From Bacteroidia bacterium (lineage in GTDB: Bacteria > Bacteroidota > Bacteroidia > Flavobacteriales > NORP286): a DNA stretch of 5,933 nucleotides. The stretch lies in NCBI GenBank assembly GCA_016763665.1, contig JAESTI010000152.1:1-5933 (forward strand), given 5' to 3'. Positions within the stretch are counted from its first letter, which is position 1; each line of letters opens with the position of its first letter. Below are positions 1-5,386 of the stretch, in pieces. The notes beneath the pieces are model-generated. The model did no database searches, had not been told where the DNA came from, and saw nothing but the letters and a program-made list of their open reading frames with translations. The translations under genes and the position numbers were made by a program.

Positions 1-45
1 GATACTATTGCAGAAAGCGAAGTAACGCCACACAACAAAAAATAA
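1..45 (+). CDS. Possible C-terminal tail of an upstream gene (partial)
   Basis: Read from base 1, this frame gives 14 residues ending in the polar stretch TPHNKK, followed by a TAA stop at 43-45. It could be the end of a gene that begins before the window. Another frame stays open across the same bases, so the reading frame is not proven, and nothing in so few residues identifies a family. If real, its stop directly abuts the TTG start of the next gene, which would suggest co-transcription with the secreted propeller protein. Confidence 0.3.
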   Translation, partial: DTIAESEVTPHNKK

Positions 46-1269
46 TTGAAAAAAATAGTTTACATAAAACTACTTTTTACACTGATTGCTATAGGTATTC
101 AAACCAATTTATTCGCACAATGGACTGAATTAAATTCAGGCACTACTGAAAAATTGAATAGCATTGCCTATGTTAGTTACGACTACATTATTTATGTAGT
201 TGGAGATAATGGTACAATTTTAAGAACCGGTGATCAAGGAGAAACATGGCTTCCTCTAAATTCAGGAACAACTAACGATTTGTATTCTATATATTTCAGT
301 GATGGGAAAGTTGGGTTTATAACAGGTAGTGGCGGATTAACATTATATACTTATGATGGAGGAGCATCATGGTTACAAGATACGATAGTTGGGGATTTGA
401 ACTTATTAAAAATTGAGAGTGCAAATAACGAGCTATATGCCATAGGAAATAAAACAGGCAATAACCTTTTTTGTAAAAGAAATAATGGAGCTTTTGGTTG
501 GAACTGCGACTCATTATTTAACAATCCTTCCATTTATGATATTAACTCTTTACACTTTATTGATAAAGATACAGGCTATATAGTAGGTGAGCCGGAGGCT
601 GTATTTAAAACAATGGATGCAGGAAGCACCTGGCAAGATTTAAGTAATATTTTGACCAATACAATTGTTAATGATGCTTATTTTTTTGATGATCAGAATG
701 GATTTATAGTAGGTTCAAGTGGACTTTATCATACTGATGATGGAGCTAACAGTTGGAATATGGATTCAATTTCTTTGAACAGAAACTTGCGGTCAATTGA
801 TTTTTATGATAATCAATATGGTGCAACGGTGGGATATGGTACAATTTTGATGACTAATAATGGAGGAACAACTTGGGACATAGATACAACAACAATAACA
901 AATGAAAGCTTATATGACGTTTTGTTTTATGATAGTTCTTTAGTCTTTATCGTAGGAAGCAACGGTTTAATATTGAAAAATGACACCATAACTGGAATAA
1001 TAGAAAAAAGCCGCGGTATTAATTACACTATTGAATTATACCCTAACCCATTTCATTATTCTACAACTCTTTTACTGGACTCAAGATTAAACATAAAGAA
1101 TTTAACCTTCGAGATATATAATACTTTAGGTCAAAAAGTAAAAGAGATAAAACAAATAACTAACAGACAGATAGTAATTAAAAGGGGGAAACTAAGTCAA
1201 GGGCTCTACATTTATCTACTGAAAAATAATGTGCAAGCTATTGGCAGAGGAAAAATTATTATAGAATGA
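46..1269 (+). CDS. Secreted YCF48/BNR-like beta-propeller protein with T9SS type A sorting domain
   Basis: The 407-residue product is probably exported and then secreted or attached to the cell surface. Residues 1-24 form a signal peptide: KK near the start, a hydrophobic core, and likely cleavage at FA|Q. About seven repeats follow (roughly 26-313). Most end in a D/N-G-G/A-x-x-W motif (GETW, DGGASW, DAGSTW, DDGANSW, NNGGTTW) and carry a G-x-x-G-x-I/L strand, as in YCF48/BNR-type photosystem-assembly-like propellers. Residues 330-407 match the T9SS type A sorting domain: the ELYPNPF box, then EIYNTLGQ, then LSQGLYIYLL and a terminal GRGKIIIE. The start is TTG at 46, because the first in-frame ATG (M190) lies far inside the propeller and would remove the signal peptide. 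The preceding codon is a TAA stop. The gene is clearly more AT-rich than the cassette after it (positions 61-120 hold 17 G/C of 60). The ligand is unknown; a role in adhesion or surface binding is only inferred. Confidence 0.88.
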   Translation: MKKIVYIKLLFTLIAIGIQTNLFAQWTELNSGTTEKLNSIAYVSYDYIIYVVGDNGTILRTGDQGETWLPLNSGTTNDLYSIYFSDGKVGFITGSGGLTLYTYDGGASWLQDTIVGDLNLLKIESANNELYAIGNKTGNNLFCKRNNGAFGWNCDSLFNNPSIYDINSLHFIDKDTGYIVGEPEAVFKTMDAGSTWQDLSNILTNTIVNDAYFFDDQNGFIVGSSGLYHTDDGANSWNMDSISLNRNLRSIDFYDNQYGATVGYGTILMTNNGGTTWDIDTTTITNESLYDVLFYDSSLVFIVGSNGLILKNDTITGIIEKSRGINYTIELYPNPFHYSTTLLLDSRLNIKNLTFEIYNTLGQKVKEIKQITNRQIVIKRGKLSQGLYIYLLKNNVQAIGRGKIIIE

Positions 1270-2288
1270 AAATTGCAGATCATATATCAAATTATGAATC
1301 TAATATAATGAATGCTGAAGAAATCTCTTTACTTGATATCCGATCCGCCCATGCAAAGATCAATGATCGGGTTCACTATACTCCTATCTATAGCTCGACA
1401 CAATTAAGCAATCGATTGGGTATCGAATTATTCTTTAAATGCGAAAACTTTCAGAAGACAGGCTCTTTCAAGGTAAGAGGTGTGCTGAATAAAATACTCA
1501 ACATGAGCGAAGAGGAAAGCTCCAAAGGACTGGTAACGATCTCAGCGGGCAACCATGCACAAGCAATCGCTTGGGCTGCAACCGCATCCGGTATTCAATG
1601 TACAGTAGTTATGCCTGAAACTGCTTCAAAGACCAAAATAAGGGCAACCAAGGAATACGGAGCAGAAGTGGTACTACCGGGAGATGTGTTTGCAGCCTTT
1701 GAAAAAACATTGCAGATAGAAAAGGAGGATGGCAAAACTTTGGTTCATCCTTTTGAAGATAAACTTATCATTGCTGGGCACGGCACAGTTGGACTCGAAG
1801 TACTGGAACAATTGGACGATGTTGATGTTGTTGTTGTCGGGATTGGTGGAGGAGCGCTTAGTTCTGGTATTGCCATAGCCATAAAAGAGCAGAACCCCAA
1901 AATTAAGGTCTATGGTGTGGGACCTGAAGGTGCCAATGCCATGCAGCAAAGCTTGGCTGCTGGAAAACCGCTACAACTTGAAAAGGTAGGAAGTATTGCG
2001 GATGGACTTGCCCCTCCTATGGCTGGTAAGGTTCCATTTGGGATAATCAAAAAGTACCTGGATGATGTGATCACAGTTTCTGATGATGAGATTGCAAGTG
2101 CAGTACGAGATCTGTTAACAAGAACAAAGTTACTTGTGGAACCAGCGGGAGCAGCAGCCACTGCTGCACTGTTGATGGAAAAACTACCAATATCCAAGGG
2201 CCAACGCGTGGTTTCAATCTTAAGCGGAGGAAACATTGACTTGGACAAGTTATCCGGTATAGTGCTGAAAAACGACAGCAATACTTAA
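1266..2288 (+). CDS. PLP-dependent threonine/serine dehydratase-like enzyme (fold type II), first copy
   Basis: This is a cytoplasmic PLP enzyme of the threonine ammonia-lyase/serine racemase family. It most likely eliminates water from a beta-hydroxy amino acid to give an enamine/imine. Visible motifs are GSFKVRG with the Schiff-base lysine K69, the cofactor loop SAGNHAQ (93-99), a glycine-rich phosphate loop GIGGGALSSG (192-201), ADGLAP (246-251), VEPAGAA (291-297) and SGGNIDLDKL (320-329). At 340 residues it lacks the C-terminal regulatory domain of biosynthetic IlvA (about 510 aa), so it is not the classical isoleucine enzyme. Two positions are unusual: the usual GVEP is GVGP (G219), and the fourth loop glycine is A197. 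ATG 1266 overlaps the previous gene by 4 nt (ATGA). ATG 1308 (M15) fits the family's usual N-terminus better, so the true start may be there. Neither has a well-placed ribosome binding site. It is the first gene of the cassette. Related activities (serine racemase, hydroxyaspartate dehydratase, EutB-like) remain possible. Confidence 0.88.
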   Translation: MKIADHISNYESNIMNAEEISLLDIRSAHAKINDRVHYTPIYSSTQLSNRLGIELFFKCENFQKTGSFKVRGVLNKILNMSEEESSKGLVTISAGNHAQAIAWAATASGIQCTVVMPETASKTKIRATKEYGAEVVLPGDVFAAFEKTLQIEKEDGKTLVHPFEDKLIIAGHGTVGLEVLEQLDDVDVVVVGIGGGALSSGIAIAIKEQNPKIKVYGVGPEGANAMQQSLAAGKPLQLEKVGSIADGLAPPMAGKVPFGIIKKYLDDVITVSDDEIASAVRDLLTRTKLLVEPAGAAATAALLMEKLPISKGQRVVSILSGGNIDLDKLSGIVLKNDSNT

Positions 2289-2289
2289 G

Positions 2290-3273
2290 ATGAAAGTACT
2301 CTTGATCAATAAGAAGGAGGTTTCTGAAATTCTTTCGATGGAAGCTTGTATAGAGCTTATGACAGAAATTTTCAAAACATTAGCCGATGGTCAGTCAATA
2401 CAACCCCTACGTCAGGCTATGTGGTTGCCTGATAAAAGTGGACTACTAGGCATGATGCCGGCATATGTGAACAATACCAAAGTCATGGGCATAAAGGTCG
2501 TAAGTGTTTTCCCTGGGAATCATAGTAAAGGTCTGAGCTCACACCAGGGAGCTGTTCTTCTATTTGAAGGTGAAACTGGCCAGATGTATGCCATCATTGA
2601 TGGAGATCGTGTGACAGGAATAAGAACTGCTGCAGCAAGTGCAGTGACGACACGCCTACTTGCACGAGAAGATGCCGAAGAGCTAGTAATACTGGGTTCA
2701 GGTGAGCAAGCAACACGACATCTTGAAGCAATGCTGCAGGTCAGAAATATAAAAAGAGTAAAAGTTTGGAGCAGAAACCATGAACATGCCCTCAAGTTTG
2801 TAGAACTTGAATCATCCAATTATGAATTGAACATAGAGGCAATAGAAGATGTGCAAAATGCGGTGGTTCAAGCTGATATTATTTGCACCACTACTTCTGC
2901 CAAGGAGCCAATATTGAGATCAGAATGGGTCAGTGATGGTACCCATATCAATGCTGTTGGCGCCTGTACTGCTGGAGCCCGGGAACTTGATTCGGAATTG
3001 GTTGTACGCTCAAAGTTATTCACTGATAAACGAGAGTCATTATTCAATGAGTCGGGTGACTATTTATTTCCTATGAAAGAAGGGTTGTTCGGGGAGGAAC
3101 ATCTCAAAGGAGAGCTTGGCGAACTACTGTCGGGAAAGAAACCTGCAAGGGAAACTGCAGAAGATATTACCCTATTTAAATCCCTCGGACTGGCTGTGGA
3201 GGACCTTGCTGCTTGCCACTATATTTATGAAAAAGCTACCGAAAAGAACACAGGTACCTTTGTTAACTTTTAA
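2290..3273 (+). CDS. Ornithine cyclodeaminase/mu-crystallin family NAD(P)H-dependent imine (ketimine) reductase
   Basis: This 327-residue cytoplasmic protein belongs to the OCD/mu-crystallin family, which includes true ornithine cyclodeaminases and NAD(P)H reductases of imino acids (mu-crystallin, EutC, BhcD iminosuccinate reductase, archaeal alanine dehydrogenase). Family residues present are R41, K69 in GIKVVSVFPGN and R112 in TGIRTAAASA. A Rossmann loop, ILGSGEQA (134-141), is followed by VWSRN (159-163); its SR at the end of the second strand suggests NADPH. The segment HINAVGA...RELDSEL (219-237) resembles mu-crystallin, and the cyclodeaminase catalytic Asp in GGDCPG is replaced by C226. 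A true cyclodeaminase is therefore unlikely, and an imine reductase is the better call. ATG 2290 follows the dehydratase stop by one base, and the next dehydratase begins 4 nt after its own stop. It could thus reduce the imine product of either flanking enzyme. The length is normal for the family. The substrate is not determinable here. Confidence 0.88.
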   Translation: MKVLLINKKEVSEILSMEACIELMTEIFKTLADGQSIQPLRQAMWLPDKSGLLGMMPAYVNNTKVMGIKVVSVFPGNHSKGLSSHQGAVLLFEGETGQMYAIIDGDRVTGIRTAAASAVTTRLLAREDAEELVILGSGEQATRHLEAMLQVRNIKRVKVWSRNHEHALKFVELESSNYELNIEAIEDVQNAVVQADIICTTTSAKEPILRSEWVSDGTHINAVGACTAGARELDSELVVRSKLFTDKRESLFNESGDYLFPMKEGLFGEEHLKGELGELLSGKKPARETAEDITLFKSLGLAVEDLAACHYIYEKATEKNTGTFVNF

Positions 3274-3277
3274 TAAG

Positions 3278-4240
3278 ATGCAACTACCAAACCCCATTCC
3301 TCTGGTGGATATCAAGGCAGCTCAAGAACGCTTAAAAGGAAAGGTTTTGCGGACACCATTGATCCGGTTTCACCAAGAAGACAGTTCGACTGAGATCTAT
3401 CTCAAGCCTGAAAATTTACAGCCGATCGGTTCATTCAAATTGCGAGGGGCTTGCAATGCGATGTTATTGGCTCCTGAAGAACTGCTGAAAAATGGCGTTT
3501 ACACCGCAAGTGCCGGCAACATGGCACAAGGAGTTGCTTGGAATGCAAAGCAATTAGGTATATCGTGCAAAGTAATTGTACCCGACCATGCCCCCAAAAC
3601 TAAGCTGGATGCAATTGAACGCCTTGGTGGCAGTTATAAAAAAGTGCCTTTCGAGGAATGGTGGCAAGTCATCATTGATCATAAATATGAAGGAATGGAA
3701 GGATTGTTCATTCATCCCGTAAGTGACCAAGCCGTAATTGCAGGTAATGGTACTATCGGTTTGGAAATATTGGAGGACCTTCCTGATGTGGATGCCGTCA
3801 TAGTGCCCTATGGAGGAGGAGGATTGAGCAGTGGAATAGCTTCAGCAATTAAAGCGTTAAAACCAGATACCAAGGTATTCGCTTCAGAGGTAGAGACTGC
3901 TTGCCCATTCTCTGTATCCCTAAATGCTGGCGAACCTACTACTGTTGAGTATTGCGCTAGTTTTGTCGATGGAATTGGCAGCAAAGGGATATTACCTGAA
4001 ATGTGGCCTTTGGTCAGTTCATTGTTAGATGGTTCCATTGTTGTAAGTCTTGAACAGATAGCCTCGGCAATCAGATTATTGATGCAAAGAAACCGAATGA
4101 TCGCAGAAGGAGCAGGTGCTTCTTCACTAGCCGCTTCAATAACTGGTAAGGCAGGAAGTGGAAAGGTGGTTTGTGTGATCTCAGGAGGTAATATTGATGA
4201 AAGCAAGTTGAAAGTAATAATGGACAATGAGATACCATAA
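3278..4240 (+). CDS. PLP-dependent threonine/serine dehydratase-like enzyme (fold type II), second copy
   Basis: The 320-residue product is a second member of the same fold, clearly diverged from the first copy. It carries GSFKLRG with Schiff-base lysine K54, SAGNMAQG (78-84), a canonical tetraglycine loop PYGGGGLSSG (177-186), SEVET (203-207) where relatives have GVEP, FVDGIG (229-234), AEGAGAS (276-282) and SGGNIDESKL (302-311). There is no regulatory domain. M82 replaces the histidine common in SAGNHAQ. From general familiarity this version, with its WW pair (W128-W129), appears to be a subfamily of its own, but I could not check that. ATG 3278 was chosen because homology begins just after it (PLVDIKAAQERL) and it lies 4 nt after the reductase stop. 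The frame stays open upstream to 3116, but those residues merely read the reductase gene out of frame. It is the last gene of the cassette. It may act on another substrate or stereoisomer than the first copy, or form a mixed oligomer with it; both ideas are inference. Confidence 0.88.
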   Translation: MQLPNPIPLVDIKAAQERLKGKVLRTPLIRFHQEDSSTEIYLKPENLQPIGSFKLRGACNAMLLAPEELLKNGVYTASAGNMAQGVAWNAKQLGISCKVIVPDHAPKTKLDAIERLGGSYKKVPFEEWWQVIIDHKYEGMEGLFIHPVSDQAVIAGNGTIGLEILEDLPDVDAVIVPYGGGGLSSGIASAIKALKPDTKVFASEVETACPFSVSLNAGEPTTVEYCASFVDGIGSKGILPEMWPLVSSLLDGSIVVSLEQIASAIRLLMQRNRMIAEGAGASSLAASITGKAGSGKVVCVISGGNIDESKLKVIMDNEIP

Positions 4241-4306
4241 CACTAATGATTAACAATTGCCAAAAAAATAAATATGATATTGTACACAACATAGCTATAA
4301 TTTAGA

Positions 4307-5251
4307 ATGAAAAAAGTAAAGAACACAGGGAGAACACATGCTCGAAAAGTTGCCCAATTTGACGGCCACACAGGTGCAATTTACACATTAGAACATGCAA
4401 CCAAACCCCACCTATTCTATTCTGGTAGCAATGACAACATGGTAGTTGAGTGGAATTTGGAAAGCCCCGATCAAAATCGGGCAATAGCCAAGCTTCCTGA
4501 AAAAGCATTTGCTCTGAAATACATACCCGAAAAACATCTCCTTCTTGTAGGCAACTACACAGGGGGTATCCATGTTATTGACTTGATAAAAAATAAGGAA
4601 ATAAAACTCTTACAGCTACACCATGCAATCATCTTTGACATCCAATACGTGCCCGAGAAAGAGTGGTTCTTTGTATTGGCCGCTGATGGCAGCTACAGTG
4701 TATGGACAGTCAACGAGTTCGACCTTGTGATCCATCAGCAGTTAAGCAAGTTTAAGCTGCGTAGCATTGACTTCTGCGAACAGAGGAACGAAGCTGCCAT
4801 TGGATGCGGTGACGGTACTATTCGTATCATAGACATTGACTCATTTGAAGAAAAAGGCATGCACAAAGGTCATAAGGAAGAATTCTCAGTTAACACAGTG
4901 AAATATCATCCGAACGGCACCTTCCTCTTATCCGGCTCACGTGATGCCCACCTAAACATTTGGGACATGGACAACGGTTACAAACTTGTTAACCAGATTC
5001 CGGCACACAACTATGCCATTTACAGCATTGTCTTTAGTCCTGATGGAAAGCACTTCGCAACCAGCAGCATGGACAAAACTGTAAAAATTTGGGATGCCAA
5101 TAAAATGGAGTTGCTATTGAGAATAAGTCCCGGAGTACAGGACGGGCACACTAACTCCATCAATAAACTGATGTGGACCAATTACAATAATTACCTTCTT
5201 TCAACTGGTGACGACCGCACAATAAGAGTTTGGGAAATATCAGAGAAATGA
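4307..5251 (+). CDS. Cytoplasmic WD40-repeat protein, seven repeats
   Basis: The 314-residue product consists almost wholly of WD40 repeats and should fold as one closed seven-bladed beta-propeller, a protein-interaction scaffold. Approximate blades: 15-50 (GHTGAIYTL...VVEWNL), 57-92, 97-134 (ending YSVWTV), 139-176 (ending IRIIDI), 181-220 (GHK...LNIWDM), 224-263 (AHNYAIYSI...VKIWDA) and 268-311 (GHTNSINKL...IRVWEI). Blades 1 and 5-7 are the most canonical, with GH/AH and W-D/E pairs; blades 2-4 are degenerate. There is no signal peptide, membrane segment, or fused kinase, caspase or helix-turn-helix domain, so it is probably a free cytosolic adaptor. ATG 4307 is 66 nt after the dehydratase cassette. 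An AT-rich spacer with no ribosome binding site precedes it, so it may be a separate transcription unit. Base composition is like the cassette (28 G/C of 60 at 4741-4800). The partner protein is unknown. Confidence 0.85.
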   Translation: MKKVKNTGRTHARKVAQFDGHTGAIYTLEHATKPHLFYSGSNDNMVVEWNLESPDQNRAIAKLPEKAFALKYIPEKHLLLVGNYTGGIHVIDLIKNKEIKLLQLHHAIIFDIQYVPEKEWFFVLAADGSYSVWTVNEFDLVIHQQLSKFKLRSIDFCEQRNEAAIGCGDGTIRIIDIDSFEEKGMHKGHKEEFSVNTVKYHPNGTFLLSGSRDAHLNIWDMDNGYKLVNQIPAHNYAIYSIVFSPDGKHFATSSMDKTVKIWDANKMELLLRISPGVQDGHTNSINKLMWTNYNNYLLSTGDDRTIRVWEISEK

Positions 5252-5364
5252 ATGAACTTCCACCAATAAAAAATAAAAGCAACTTAAATCACTTTAGTAT
5301 TTAACCTATTATCTGGAACTGCCCTCAACCATCTCTTTCTCAAAGATTAGACAATAATTTACGG

Positions 5365-5380
5365 GTTTAAAAGTTTAAAA
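5365..5380 (+). repeat. Perfect tandem pair of GTTTAAAA just before the DUF2490-like gene
   Basis: The eight-base unit GTTTAAAA occurs twice back to back and ends six bases before the ATG at 5387. It may be chance in an AT-rich leader, or part of a promoter or untranslated region. No function can be assigned. The second unit merges into AAAAGG, the only purine-rich stretch well placed for ribosome binding in this leader. Confidence 0.5.
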
Positions 5381-5382
5381 GG
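5377..5382 (+). promoter_or_regulatory. Possible weak ribosome binding site (AAAAGG)
   Basis: AAAAGG ends four bases before ATG 5387. The spacing is short and the match to Shine-Dalgarno partial, but it is the best such site near any start in this window and supports the start chosen for the DUF2490-like gene. Bacteroidota often initiate without Shine-Dalgarno pairing, so it may be incidental. Confidence 0.3.
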
Positions 5383-5386
5383 TACC

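Larger units (their letters stand above)
1266..4240 (+). other. Probable three-gene operon: dehydratase - imine reductase - dehydratase
   Basis: Three enzyme genes lie head to tail with gaps of 1 nt (2289) and 4 nt (3274-3277), so transcription as one unit is very likely. No promoter is recognisable ahead of the first gene. It overlaps or closely follows the secreted-protein gene, so expression may come from a promoter inside or before that gene. No clear terminator follows 4240. The chemistry fits one pathway: elimination of water by a PLP enzyme, then reduction of the resulting imine by the middle enzyme. Confidence 0.75.

Noticed and set aside
133..273. Similar DNA around 133-145 and 261-273 (TTCAGG followed by ACTACT or ACAACT) as a mobile or regulatory repeat
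   Set aside because: Both encode the NSGTT residues of successive propeller repeats, so the similarity is explained by the protein repeat.
1910..2281. Antisense open frame of 123 codons
   Set aside because: It lies wholly opposite a well-conserved dehydratase gene, its translation is rich in Ser, Ala and Pro with no motifs, and it has no start signals of its own.
3116..3277. N-terminal extension of the second dehydratase, open in frame back to 3116
   Set aside because: The 54 extra residues overlap the conserved end of the reductase gene in another frame and resemble no dehydratase N-terminus. ATG 3278 starts just where homology begins.
3808..4227. Antisense open frame of 139 codons
   Set aside because: It is a shadow of the second dehydratase, sits in a position equivalent to the antisense frame over the first copy, and shows no family motifs.
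1266..4240. Reading the cassette as a complete beta-hydroxyaspartate cycle or ectoine degradation operon
   Set aside because: Only dehydratase and reductase families are present. No BhcA aminotransferase, BhcC aldolase, ectoine hydrolase or deacetylase gene lies in the window, so the named pathways cannot be claimed.
4280..4306. TTGT-AC-ACAA short palindrome (4280-4289) and a TATAAT (4296-4301) ahead of the WD40 gene
   Set aside because: TATAAT is only five bases from the ATG, no -33 TTG lies at the expected distance, and the Bacteroidota TAnnTTTG element is not matched. The palindrome has only four-base arms. Neither can be supported as a promoter or operator.
5284..5304. TTAAAT...ATTTAA inverted repeat after the WD40 gene as a terminator
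   Set aside because: The stem is six A-T pairs with a nine-base loop and no T tract follows, which is too weak for an intrinsic terminator.
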